Positions 7,676-15,953 are shown, numbered from the stretch's first letter. The stretch: 21,369 bases of DNA from an uncultured bacterium (GCA_934875675.1 CAKXIK010000043.1:1-21369); one strand, 5' to 3'. Notes: generated from the letters alone by a model not told the origin. Numbers and translations: made by a program.

Positions 7676-9145
7676 ATGCGTGCAAGTGGAATTCTGTTGC
7701 CCGTCACATCCCTGCCTGGACCAAACGGAATTGGAACTTTAGGGAAGGATGCATATCGTTTTATCGATTTTCTGCATAATGCAAAGCAAAAATACTGGCA
7801 GATTCTTCCGATTGGGCCGACTGGATATGGTGACAGCCCTTATCAAAGTTTCTCGTCGTTTGCTGCAAATCCCTATTTTATTGATTTGCAGCAATTGTGT
7901 GATCAAGGACTGCTGACTTGTCAGGAGATTCAAGAGGCTTGTCTTGGTGATTCCGAGGAAACAATTGATTATGAACGGCAGTTTTATGTCAGACTGCCGT
8001 TGTTGAAAAAAGCAGCAGAGCGGTTTCAGACAGCACAGGACGGTTATGCGGATTTTCTAGCAGCGAATGCATCATGGTTGCCTGATTATGCACTCTTTAT
8101 GGCTCTCAAAGAGGAAAACGGTCAGGTGGCGTTTAGCAAATGGCCAAAAGCATTGCGAAATCGTGAACCTCAAGCAATGCAGCAAGCGCGTGCCCGTTGC
8201 GCGGAACAAATTCGTTTTTGGCAGGTGCTGCAGTATTGGTTTCACCAGCAGTGGACCGCATTAAAGAAATATGCAAACGAACAAGGTATCCTGATTATAG
8301 GAGATATTCCGATTTATGTTTCTCCGGATTCCAGCGATCTGTGGACTCAACAGGAACTTTTTCAAACAGATGAAGACGGAAATCTGACGGAGGTGGCTGG
8401 ATGTCCCCCAGACGCATTTTCTGCGGATGGTCAGTTATGGGGAAATCCGCTGTATCGGTGGGAAGAACACAAACGCACCGGTTATGATTGGTGGATTAAT
8501 CGTCTGCGTCATGCCGGAACTATATTTGATGTGGTGCGGATCGATCATTTCCGTGGCTTTGCCGGATACTATGCGGTGGATGCAAAAGCCAAAACAGCTG
8601 CAAACGGACATTGGTGTGTTGGCCCCGGAAGTGATTTTGTCCGCAGCATTAAGACTGCTTTGCCGCAAATGCGAATTATTGCAGAGGATTTGGGTTACCT
8701 TACACCTGATGTGCGCGCGTTGCTGGCTGAAAGCGGATTCCCTGGCATGAAGGTATTGCAGTTTGCCTTTGACAGCCGCGAAGAAAGTGACTATTTGCCG
8801 CATAATTACCATCGGAATTGTGTGGTCTATACCGGAACACATGATAATACTACAACAGAGGATTGGAAAATCTCTGCACCGCCGGCAGATGTGAATTTTG
8901 CCAAAGATTATATCCATGCGACGGATCAGGATTTTACAAGTCAGTTTATTCGCGCGGCGATGGCAAGTGTGGGGGATACGGTAATTGTCCCCATGCAGGA
9001 CTGGCTGCAATTGGGTGCCACGGCAAGAATTAATACGCCGAGTACGCTTGGGGGAAACTGGGTGTGGCGAATGCTGACCGGAGCAGATTCTCCGGAATTG
9101 GCTCACCGAATTGCAGAAATGACACAACTTTATGGTCGGGCATAA
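7676..9145 (+). CDS. malQ: 4-alpha-glucanotransferase (amylomaltase)
   Basis: A 489-residue GH77 enzyme that transfers alpha-1,4-glucan segments between malto-oligosaccharides and releases glucose, in the cytoplasm. The catalytic landmarks are present: nucleophile Asp290 in VVRIDHFRG, acid/base Glu337 in IIAEDLG, and Asp390 in TGTHDNTT. The N-terminal RASGILLPVTSLPGPNGIGTLG and the SPYQSFSSFAANPYFIDL segment are family signatures, and the length is normal. The start at 7676 follows GGAGGTG by 6 bases. It lies 18 bases after the second permease, so it is the last gene of the transporter operon. That position supports malto-oligosaccharides as the imported sugar. Confidence 0.95.
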   Translation: MRASGILLPVTSLPGPNGIGTLGKDAYRFIDFLHNAKQKYWQILPIGPTGYGDSPYQSFSSFAANPYFIDLQQLCDQGLLTCQEIQEACLGDSEETIDYERQFYVRLPLLKKAAERFQTAQDGYADFLAANASWLPDYALFMALKEENGQVAFSKWPKALRNREPQAMQQARARCAEQIRFWQVLQYWFHQQWTALKKYANEQGILIIGDIPIYVSPDSSDLWTQQELFQTDEDGNLTEVAGCPPDAFSADGQLWGNPLYRWEEHKRTGYDWWINRLRHAGTIFDVVRIDHFRGFAGYYAVDAKAKTAANGHWCVGPGSDFVRSIKTALPQMRIIAEDLGYLTPDVRALLAESGFPGMKVLQFAFDSREESDYLPHNYHRNCVVYTGTHDNTTTEDWKISAPPADVNFAKDYIHATDQDFTSQFIRAAMASVGDTVIVPMQDWLQLGATARINTPSTLGGNWVWRMLTGADSPELAHRIAEMTQLYGRA

Positions 9146-9176
9146 ATGATTTATATGACATCATTATCCCCAAATG

Positions 9177-9210
9177 AAAACAGCCGAGGACAAAGTCTTC
9201 GGCTGTTTTT
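9177..9210. terminator. Shared terminator between convergent malQ and lipoprotein gene
   Basis: CAGCCGAGGAC pairs with GTCTTCGGCTG (one G-U pair) around an AAA loop. It is followed by five T on the plus strand and preceded by four A, so it can end transcription from both converging genes. Confidence 0.85.
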
Positions 9211-9235
9211 GCACAAATATGTTAAAATACAGGAT

Positions 9236-9712
9236 TTATTTATATTCTTTTGAAAAAATGACAGAGCCGTCCGCATTCAGATACTCTACAATGACAGAAT
9301 GCGCATCTGTAACCGTAGATTTTATGGACTTGAGAAGACTAATAAAGGTATTATCCTCTGCAGTCAGGGCCTCTTCCAAAGAAGTTTTCGTGGCGGCAAC
9401 ATCTGTAATTGCGTTTACATACTGATATTGATATACCAAAGAATTGTCTCTCGCCATAAATTTTAATGAGATAGTATTGGAATTTGTATCATCAGAAGAA
9501 GATGTTTTTTGTTCCAGAGACTCAATTACCTGATCCAAGGTATATTCGCTTTGTGAAGAACTTGAAAGGTCGGAAGAGACCTCAAAAGAGGAAGAAACTT
9601 CATTAGTTGAGGAAACTGCATCGGAAGAAGGGCTGTTTCCATCTTTGGTACAGGCGGCTATAGACGATAGCATCACTCCGAAAAGGAGTAATGCACACAT
9701 TTTTTTTATCAT
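9236..9712 (-). CDS. Ser-rich surface lipoprotein, unknown function
   Basis: A 158-residue predicted lipoprotein: MIKKM, a hydrophobic core, and a lipobox IAAC with Cys21. Residues 22-60 are a low-complexity Ser/Asp/Glu linker. A small folded part of about 90 residues follows, with SLKFMARDNSLVYQYQYVN, a short helical middle and a SVIVEYLNADGSVIFSKEY ending. I recognise no family. The start at 9712 is chosen because the lipoprotein signal begins there; the frame continues 18 codons upstream with non-signal sequence. It lies on the opposite strand to malQ and downstream of the phosphorylase, but is separated from it by a terminator and about 220 bases, so it is probably its own unit. Confidence 0.7.
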   Translation of the reverse strand: MIKKMCALLLFGVMLSSIAACTKDGNSPSSDAVSSTNEVSSSFEVSSDLSSSSQSEYTLDQVIESLEQKTSSSDDTNSNTISLKFMARDNSLVYQYQYVNAITDVAATKTSLEEALTAEDNTFISLLKSIKSTVTDAHSVIVEYLNADGSVIFSKEYK

Positions 9713-9729
9713 TATATAAAACCCTCTCT

Positions 9730-9745
9730 CATATGCATCCATATG
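9730..9745 (-). repeat. CATATG hairpin upstream of the Ser-rich lipoprotein gene
   Basis: CATATG at 9730-9735 and again at 9740-9745, separated by four bases. In the minus-strand mRNA this can fold as a 6-base stem with a 4-base loop just before the GAGAGGG ribosome site. Its importance is unknown. Confidence 0.4.
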
Positions 9746-9771
9746 GGTGTCAATTCTGTTACTCATTAAAA

Positions 9772-9800
9772 ATAAAACACAATGATGTGATGTATTTCAA
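9772..9800 (-). promoter_or_regulatory. Possible promoter of the Ser-rich lipoprotein gene
   Basis: On the minus strand, TTGAAA (9795-9800), 17 bases, TTTTAT (9772-9777). The -10 box is a poor match, so this is tentative. Confidence 0.35.
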
Positions 9801-9893
9801 TCGCCATTTCAGGAAAATTCGGTATTACTTGCAATTAAGTAATGAAATCTCCTCAAATTTTCCAAATCATAGATTTCTTACATATTTTAACAC

Positions 9894-9924
9894 AATAAAA
9901 GACCTACCGCAAGGGCAGGCCTTT
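9894..9924 (-). terminator. Terminator of the phosphorylase gene
   Basis: On the minus strand AAAGGCCTGCC pairs with GGTAGGTCTTT (two G-U pairs) around a 5-base loop, ending in TTTTATT. It starts a few bases after the stop codon of the phosphorylase gene. Confidence 0.75.
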
Positions 9925-9930
9925 AAAAAA

Positions 9931-12183
9931 TTATATATGCCAAATATCGCGATTGTATTCTGCGATGGTACGATCACTGGAGAAGAAACCAGCGTTGCTG
10001 ATATTCATCAACATTTTTTTTGCCCAGACCTCTCGATTTAAATAATCGTGATATGCCTGATGTCTTGTGATACCGTAATCCTCAAAATCGGGAAGTGTCA
10101 TAAACCAATCTTTTGTCAGTAATTCGTGGGAGAGACGAGTTAGATTTTCTTTACATCCAACCGCCAGCATTTCTGGACCGGTAATAAAATCAATAGATTC
10201 CTTGATTGCGAGGTTTGATTCGTAATATTCCTTGGGACGATAACTCTGTTCAGAATAGCGCTGGATTACAGTTTTGCTGTCGTCTCCAAACGTATAAATA
10301 TTGTCACTGCCAACTAATTGTGCAATTTCTACATTCGCACCATCCATTGTTCCGAGAGTGATTGCACCATTGAGCATAAATTTCATATTCCCGGTTCCGC
10401 TTGCTTCCTTACTCGCTAAAGAAATCTGCTCGCTGATGTCACAGGCGGGAATCAGTTTTTCGGCATGTGTCACGTTGTAATTTTCAACCATCACTACCTG
10501 CAGCCACTTGGATACTTCAGGATCATGGTTGACAATCTGCTGTAAACAGAGAATTAAATGAATAATGTCTTTTGCGATGGTATAAGCGGGAGCCGCCTTT
10601 GCGCCAAAGAGTGCAACCACAGGTGCTTCGGGAAGATTTCCCCGCTTAATCTCCAGATAACGATGGATCAGCTCCAGCACGTTCATCTGTTGACGTTTAT
10701 ATTCATGCAAACGCTTGATTTGAATATCAAACACGGCATCCGGATTCAGTTTAATTCCCTGGGATTGGTAAAGTTCTTTAGACAGTGCCAGCTTATTGTT
10801 GCGCTTGATCTCCAACAGTTGATTGAGTACGGTTGGATCATCATAGAATGTCTGCAATTTTTTCAATTCGTTGGCATCTTTTTTGAAACCGTTTCCAATC
10901 AACGATTCGATTAAACTTGTTAATGCAGGATTGCAGTGTAAAAGCCACCGGCGGAAGGTGATACCGTTCGTTTTATTATTAAATCGTTCCGGATAAAGCT
11001 GATAGAAAGCATGCAACTCATTATTTTTCAAAATCTCTGTATGCAGATATGCTACTCCGTTTGTACTGTGGGTGAAGTGGATATCCAGGTGTGCCATATG
11101 AACGCGGTTGTTTGCATCTATAATTTGCACGGTTGGATCGGAAAACTGTTCTTTGATCCGTTCATCCAACATCTGAATAATCGGAATCAGCTGAGGAACC
11201 ACCTTTTTCAGGTATGCCAACGGCCAGGTTTCCAATGCCTCTGCAAGAATGGTGTGATTGGTATATGCGCAGGTATTGGTTACAATCTGCACTGCCTCAT
11301 CCTCACAGATACCGCGCTGCATGAGCAGGCGAATCAGCTCAGGAATAATCATGGTAGGGTGCGTATCATTAATTTGTATTGCGGCGTAATCTGCGAGATC
11401 GTGAAGATTACAGCCTTTTTCGGAAACCTCATCCAGAATCAACTGTGCGGCGCAGCTGACCATGAAATATTGCTGATAGATTCTTAACAGGCGCCCGGAT
11501 TCATCACTGTCATCCGGGTAGAGGAAAAGAGTAAGATTTTTTGCAATATCCTCTTTATTAAATTCTATTCCATCATGCACAATGGATTCATCTACCGTAT
11601 CAATATCAAACAGGTGCAGATGATTGGTTGTGTTCTCATAACCGGTGACTTCAATTTCATACATGCGCCCCTGTACCGAAAGCTTGCCAAATGAAACCGG
11701 ATAACTGACATCTGTCTTTTTCATCCAGCTATTCGTTTCTACCCACGGATTTGGCAGTTCTGCCTGCAGGTTGTCACGAAATTCCTGACGAAACAGTCCA
11801 AAATGATACGCGATTCCGATTCCATCTCCAGCAAGTCCAAGAGTTGCAATACTATCCAAAAAACAGGCTGCCAAACGACCAAGCCCGCCGTTTCCAAGAC
11901 TGGGTTCCGGTTCTAATTCTTCGATTGCAGCAAGGCTTTTTCCTGCAGAACACAATTCTTGCTTTATCTCATCGTACATTCCAAGGTTAATCAGATTGTT
12001 GCTCAGCAGTTTTCCGATCAGAAATTCAGCACTGACATAGTAAATTTTCTTTTTGCTGTTGGCGTGCATGCGGCTTTCAGCTTTTTCAGTTGTTAATTTC
12101 AGCAGCGCATCATAAATCTCATGGTCGCTGCAGGATGACAGTGTTTTCCCGTATACATTGCTAACATATTGTGAAAGCTTCAT
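9931..12183 (-). CDS. glgP: Glycogen/maltodextrin phosphorylase
   Basis: A 750-residue GT35 alpha-glucan phosphorylase that removes glucose units from glycogen or maltodextrin with phosphate, giving glucose-1-phosphate in the cytoplasm. The pyridoxal-phosphate lysine is Lys601 in EASGTGNMKFMLNGA, followed by GTMDGANVEI. Other signatures are SLGNGGLGRLAACFLDS (95-111), INDTHPTMIIPEL, NGITFRRWL and IKRLHEYKRQQ. It is complete but at the short end of the family, as common in Clostridia. The ATG follows AAAGGAGC. It lies divergent to the AraC-type regulator and near malQ, and with MalQ would turn imported malto-oligosaccharides into glucose and glucose-1-phosphate. Whether it is the glycogen (GlgP) or maltodextrin (MalP) version cannot be told from sequence; no glg biosynthesis genes are present, so a MalP role is equally likely. 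Confidence 0.95.
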   Translation of the reverse strand: MKLSQYVSNVYGKTLSSCSDHEIYDALLKLTTEKAESRMHANSKKKIYYVSAEFLIGKLLSNNLINLGMYDEIKQELCSAGKSLAAIEELEPEPSLGNGGLGRLAACFLDSIATLGLAGDGIGIAYHFGLFRQEFRDNLQAELPNPWVETNSWMKKTDVSYPVSFGKLSVQGRMYEIEVTGYENTTNHLHLFDIDTVDESIVHDGIEFNKEDIAKNLTLFLYPDDSDESGRLLRIYQQYFMVSCAAQLILDEVSEKGCNLHDLADYAAIQINDTHPTMIIPELIRLLMQRGICEDEAVQIVTNTCAYTNHTILAEALETWPLAYLKKVVPQLIPIIQMLDERIKEQFSDPTVQIIDANNRVHMAHLDIHFTHSTNGVAYLHTEILKNNELHAFYQLYPERFNNKTNGITFRRWLLHCNPALTSLIESLIGNGFKKDANELKKLQTFYDDPTVLNQLLEIKRNNKLALSKELYQSQGIKLNPDAVFDIQIKRLHEYKRQQMNVLELIHRYLEIKRGNLPEAPVVALFGAKAAPAYTIAKDIIHLILCLQQIVNHDPEVSKWLQVVMVENYNVTHAEKLIPACDISEQISLASKEASGTGNMKFMLNGAITLGTMDGANVEIAQLVGSDNIYTFGDDSKTVIQRYSEQSYRPKEYYESNLAIKESIDFITGPEMLAVGCKENLTRLSHELLTKDWFMTLPDFEDYGITRHQAYHDYLNREVWAKKMLMNISNAGFFSSDRTIAEYNRDIWHI

Positions 12184-12224
12184 ATATGGATGCTCCTTTG
12201 CACAAATAATTTGCTTACAATTGT

Positions 12225-12254
12225 ATTATACTACGAAAATAAGAACTTGTTCTT
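12225..12254 (-). promoter_or_regulatory. Phosphorylase promoter with a palindrome in the -35 position
   Basis: On the minus strand a perfect TATAAT lies at 12225-12230, about 42 bases before the start. No -35 box is seen at 16-18 bases; that place is occupied by the inverted repeat AAGAAC-TT-GTTCTT (12241-12254). This suggests a promoter that needs a bound regulator; the divergent AraC-family protein is the natural candidate. Confidence 0.55.
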
Positions 12255-12291
12255 GCAGAATAGCGAGATAATATTGTACAATACTATTATC
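12253..12291 (+). promoter_or_regulatory. AraC-family gene promoter and inverted repeat
   Basis: TTGCAG (12253-12258), 18 bases, TACAAT (12277-12282) is a plausible promoter. Around its -10 box lies the inverted repeat GATAATA (12267-12273) and TATTATC (12285-12291) with the palindrome TTGTACAA inside, a possible regulator site. Confidence 0.45.
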
Positions 12292-12320
12292 GTATTCATT
12301 TTTTGGAAGGAATGAGCAAA

Positions 12321-13199
12321 ATGCAGGGGATTGATTATGAACAATTTCATGAGAATAAGATACACGGTGCAGCAGCTTTTCCTTATATCACATATCCATG
12401 CACCATTCCGCTGGATTTTCCCAGCGTTCCGCCACATTGGCACGAGGATATGGAGTTGATTGTGATTACACAAGGACGAGGAGTAATCAGTGTAAATTTA
12501 GAAAATTATTTGGTGGATAAAGGATGCGTACTCCTGATAACGCCCGGCAGCTTACATGCGATTGATCGGATTCCCGGAGAAGAGATGCAATATGAAAATA
12601 TCATTTTTTCTCTGAATATGCTTTCTTCCGATCCGGAGGATTGGTGCAGCCAGTGTTGTTTTTTTCCTTTGCGCACAGGAAATGTGACCCTTCCGGTTCT
12701 TCTTCGACCATCCGATCGTCTTTACTCTTCGATTCGTGAATGCATCTCAAATGCGGATGCAGTTTGTGAACAGCATGAGGATGGTTATCAGCTGGAAGTA
12801 AAAGCACAGATGTTCCGACTGTTTTTTATCCTATATCGCGGTGGTGCGTTACAAAAATCAACTTGCAAGAACAATAGAAATCTGGAAAAAATAAAACAAG
12901 CACTACGATATGTGGAGGAACATTATGCCGGGGTGGTAACGGTGGAACAGGCGGCAAAGCTGTGCTGCTTTTCTTCCTCTTATTTCATGAAATTCTTTCG
13001 GGAAGCGATGGGGGAAACCTTTGTTGAATATCTGGTTAATTATCGATTGTCTGCAGCAGCCAGAGCTTTGATCGAAAGTGATAATCCTGTTATCATTATT
13101 GCGCAAAATGCTGGTTTTGACAACATCTCTTATTTTAACCGAAGATTCAAACAAAAATACGGTATGCCTCCGGGCAGTTTTCGAAAGGCACGCAGATGA
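12321..13199 (+). CDS. AraC-family transcriptional regulator
   Basis: A 292-residue regulator. The N-terminal cupin-type sensor domain includes PPHWHEDMELIVITQGRG (37-54) and LITPGSLHAI (72-81). The C-terminal double helix-turn-helix (about 188-292) contains VTVEQAAKLCCFSSSYFMKFFREAMGETF and the second-helix signature AQNAGFDNISYFNRRFKQKYGMPPGSFR. The ATG at 12321 is preferred because GGAAGGA lies 9 bases upstream; an in-frame ATG three codons earlier nearly touches that site. It is divergent from the phosphorylase gene, so it probably controls it and perhaps the sugar locus. The sensed ligand is unknown, but cupin AraC proteins of this sort usually bind sugars. Confidence 0.9.
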   Translation: MQGIDYEQFHENKIHGAAAFPYITYPCTIPLDFPSVPPHWHEDMELIVITQGRGVISVNLENYLVDKGCVLLITPGSLHAIDRIPGEEMQYENIIFSLNMLSSDPEDWCSQCCFFPLRTGNVTLPVLLRPSDRLYSSIRECISNADAVCEQHEDGYQLEVKAQMFRLFFILYRGGALQKSTCKNNRNLEKIKQALRYVEEHYAGVVTVEQAAKLCCFSSSYFMKFFREAMGETFVEYLVNYRLSAAARALIESDNPVIIIAQNAGFDNISYFNRRFKQKYGMPPGSFRKARR

Positions 13200-13235
13200 A
13201 ATGTGACAGCTTGTTGGATGGAAAGGAACGAATTT

Positions 13236-14342
13236 ATGATTGAAGTCAATGGAAAATGTAATACTGCAAAAATTTTTACTGAGATTGTGGATGATGCCAG
13301 TATCGCACAGGTCGTTTCACTTTGTGACCAGGAATTTACCCGCGGAAGCCGGATTCGTATGATGCCGGATATTCATGCTGGAGCGGGATGTACCATTGGT
13401 ACGACGATGACAATTACCGATAAAATTGTTCCCAATTTAGTCGGAGTTGACATAGGGTGTGGAATGGAAACGATACAACTAAAACAAAAGCATATAGAAT
13501 TGCAGAAGCTGGATAAGGTTATCCACGAAAAAATTCCTGCAGGGTTTCAAATCAGAAGTACACCTCATTCGTTTGCATCACAGACCAGATTGTCCGAACT
13601 TCGCTGTTTTAAAACGATTCATGCCCCGCGGGCGGAATGCTCAGTTGGCACACTGGGCGGTGGAAATCACTTTATTGAAGTAGATCAGGATGATCAAAAA
13701 AACTTATATCTTGTGGTGCATTCAGGCAGTCGGCATTTAGGTGTGGAGGTTGCTTCCTTTTATCAGAAGCTTGGTTACAAAAAAATAAAAGAAAAAGATG
13801 TGCCGCAAAACCTCGCTTATGTCTGTGATGAAAATTTTGATGACTATTTGCATGATATGAAAATTGTGCAGGAATACGCGGACATGAATTGAAAGGCGAT
13901 TGTTTCTACTATAATGAAGGAGATGAAACTACAAGAGACGAACCGTTTTACCACAATCCATAATTATATTGACATTGAAGAGATGATTCTAAGAAAAGGG
14001 GCAGTTTCAGCTAAAAAAGGGGAAGAGATATTGATTCCCATCAATATGCGTGACGGGAGCTTGATCTGTATCGGAAAAGGAAATGAAGACTGGAATTTCT
14101 CTGCTCCGCATGGTGCCGGAAGACTGATGAGCCGTTCTGAAGCAAAACAAAATTTTACGGTTTCCGAATTCAAGAAACAGATGAAAGGGATTTTCACTAC
14201 TTCCGTGGATGCAGGAACACTCGACGAAAGCCCGATGGCATATAAAGCCATGAGTGATATTGTTGAGAATATTGTTCCAACAGCAGAAATTAAAAAAATA
14301 ATTCGTCCAATTTATAATTTTAAGGCAGGCGCAGAGGCTTAG
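13236..14342 (+). pseudogene. rtcB: RtcB-family RNA ligase interrupted by an in-frame TGA
   Basis: RtcB joins RNA 3'-phosphate ends to 5'-OH ends with GTP and manganese and works in RNA repair. Codons 1-218 and 220-368 lie in the same frame, split only by TGA at 13890-13892. Family residues are present on both sides: Cys75 in GVDIGCGM, His145 in GGGNHFIEV and His162 in VHSGSRHLG before it, His242 in TIHNYID and the GMP-accepting His292 in SAPHGAGRLMSR after it. The stop replaces the Arg expected after Asn in the family's ANR pattern (residue 219), so a one-base change from CGA or AGA is the simplest cause. Neither half alone holds all active-site residues. TGA ends other genes here, such as the AraC and LacI genes, so it is a real stop. 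AAGGA precedes the ATG start by 8 bases. The gene follows araC by 36 bases. A sequencing error or read-through remains possible. Confidence 0.85.
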
Positions 14343-14369
14343 TCCTTTTTCATTGAAATCAGATAGCGT

Positions 14370-14397
14370 GCAGAATCAAAATTGTCCTTGAATCTGC
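14370..14397 (+). other. Hairpin after rtcB, possible weak terminator
   Basis: GCAGAATCAA (14370-14379) pairs with TTGAATCTGC (14388-14397) with one A-A mismatch and an 8-base loop. The following GTTTGCTTGT is only moderately T-rich. It lies just before the spoIVA promoter. Confidence 0.4.
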
Positions 14398-14406
14398 GTT
14401 TGCTTG

Positions 14407-14435
14407 TCATAAATTCGTCCATCGACACATAGCTA
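14407..14435 (+). promoter_or_regulatory. SigmaE-like promoter of spoIVA
   Basis: TCATAAA (14407-14413) fits the SigmaE -35 pattern KMATAWW at every position. It is followed by exactly 14 bases and CATAGCTA (14428-14435), which matches the CATA core of the -10. This is the expected control for spoIVA. The -10 also forms one arm of an inverted repeat, CATAGCT (14428-14434) with AGCTATG (14449-14455). Confidence 0.65.
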
Positions 14436-14471
14436 TAAACCAAAGAAAAGCTATGAGCGGAGGCAGAAAAT

Positions 14472-15953
14472 ATGGCGACACAAACGAATATTTACCAAGA
14501 TATCGCCCAGCGGACCGGCGGTGATATTTATGTGGGCGTGGTCGGGCCGGTTCGTACAGGAAAGTCCACCCTGATCAAGCGTTTTATGGATACCCTTGTG
14601 ATTCCCAATATCGGAAGTCAGTTCAGCAGGGAGCGTGCGATTGACGAATTACCACAGTCCGCCTCCGGCAGAACCATTATGACAACGGAACCCAAGTTTA
14701 TTCCGGAAGATGCGGTACGCATCAATGTGGATGATCAGGCCTCGTTTAATGTGCGGATGATTGATTGCGTGGGGTATATTGTTCCAAGTTCGATTGGCTA
14801 CATTGAAGATAATCAGCCGCGAATGGTAAAAACCCCGTGGTTTGATGATTCTATCCCATTCAACATGGCCGCGGAAATCGGAACACAAAAGGTTATTACT
14901 GAACATTCCACCATCGGTATTGTGGTCACAACGGACGGCAGCATCAGTGATATCCCTCGTGATGAATATGCCGAGGCGGAGGAGCGGGTGGTAGGTGAGC
15001 TTAAGGAAATTGATAAGCCGTTTGTCGTTGTTCTTAACTGTGTCTATCCCAATTCGGCAAATGCACAGGATTTGGCGCAGGAGTTGAGCAGAAAGTATGA
15101 CGTGCCGGTTCTTCCGTTAAATTGTATGGAATTGACGGAAGATCAAATCAAGAAAATATTATCGCTCGTTTTGTTTGAATTCCCGGTCAAAGAGATCCGT
15201 GTTGACATGCCAAAATGGCTGACGGGGCTGGAAAAGAACCATTGGCTGCGGCAGGCTGTTATGGGCAAAATCACAAAATCCGCCCAGGATCTGCACAAGA
15301 TTCGCGAAGTAAAAACATTTGCCGAGGGCTTGGATACCTCAGAGTACATTGATGATGCCAAAATTGAATCAATGGAGCTTGGAAGCGGCAGTGCAAAAAT
15401 GCGACTCCGGTTGAAAAATGATTTATTCTATCGCATTCTGGGAGAAAAAACAGGGGTAGAAATTGGTGAAGAAAGTGCTCTTCTTGATCTTGTGATGCGC
15501 CTGGTGGAAACTGGCAAGAAATATGATCATATTCGAAATGCGATTGATGAAGTAACCGAAACCGGTTACGGAATTGTAATGCCTTCGATTGATGAGCTTA
15601 CACTGGAAGCTCCTGAAATTACACATCAGGGCGGGAAGTATGGCATCCGTCTCAAGGCAAGCGCACCGTCGATTCATATGATGCGTGCTGATATTACGAC
15701 GGAAGTGGCTCCAATTGTTGGCAGCGAAAAACAATCGGAAGAATTAGTTAATTACTTAATGACCGGTTTCGACGAAGACCCGTTAAAAATTTGGGAATCC
15801 AATATTTTTGGAAAATCGCTTAACGAGCTGGTGAACGAAGGGCTTCGCAATAAACTTTATCGCATGCCGGCAGAGGCCAGAATGAGACTTAAGGAAACAC
15901 TGGAACGTATCATCAATGAAGGCTGCAGCGGGTTGATCTGCATTATTCTTTAA
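14472..15953 (+). CDS. spoIVA: Stage IV sporulation protein A, coat basement-layer ATPase
   Basis: A 493-residue protein matching SpoIVA in length and sequence character. SpoIVA is an ATPase that polymerises around the forespore and carries the spore coat and cortex signals. The Walker A motif is GPVRTGKST at residues 25-33, with the conserved neighbours DIYVGVVG and LIKRFMD. IDCVGYIVP and HSTIGIVVTTDGSI follow in the GTPase-like N-terminal domain. The C-terminus GCSGLICIIL keeps the conserved hydrophobic tail. GGAGG lies 8 bases before the ATG. It is a single-gene unit with its own SigmaE-like promoter. The encoded partner SipL is also in the window. Confidence 0.97.
   Translation: MATQTNIYQDIAQRTGGDIYVGVVGPVRTGKSTLIKRFMDTLVIPNIGSQFSRERAIDELPQSASGRTIMTTEPKFIPEDAVRINVDDQASFNVRMIDCVGYIVPSSIGYIEDNQPRMVKTPWFDDSIPFNMAAEIGTQKVITEHSTIGIVVTTDGSISDIPRDEYAEAEERVVGELKEIDKPFVVVLNCVYPNSANAQDLAQELSRKYDVPVLPLNCMELTEDQIKKILSLVLFEFPVKEIRVDMPKWLTGLEKNHWLRQAVMGKITKSAQDLHKIREVKTFAEGLDTSEYIDDAKIESMELGSGSAKMRLRLKNDLFYRILGEKTGVEIGEESALLDLVMRLVETGKKYDHIRNAIDEVTETGYGIVMPSIDELTLEAPEITHQGGKYGIRLKASAPSIHMMRADITTEVAPIVGSEKQSEELVNYLMTGFDEDPLKIWESNIFGKSLNELVNEGLRNKLYRMPAEARMRLKETLERIINEGCSGLICIIL

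Noticed and set aside
8435..9127. 230-residue minus-strand open frame opposite malQ
   Set aside because: Its composition (His, Cys, Ile and Arg rich) mirrors the antisense of GH77 coding sequence; it has no recognisable domain.
13466..13477. Copy of the LacI operator box (GGAAACGATACA) inside rtcB
   Set aside because: It matches 11 of 12 bases of the third box, but lies alone within coding sequence at conserved codons without a promoter; chance is the likelier cause.
13890..13892. Selenocysteine recoding of the TGA in rtcB
   Set aside because: The site aligns with a conserved Arg, not Cys, and no SECIS-like hairpin is seen in the bases after it.
13200..14342. rtcB as two separate genes or a frameshift
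   Set aside because: Both halves are in the same frame with no further stop between them; neither half has all catalytic residues, so a single nonsense codon is simpler.
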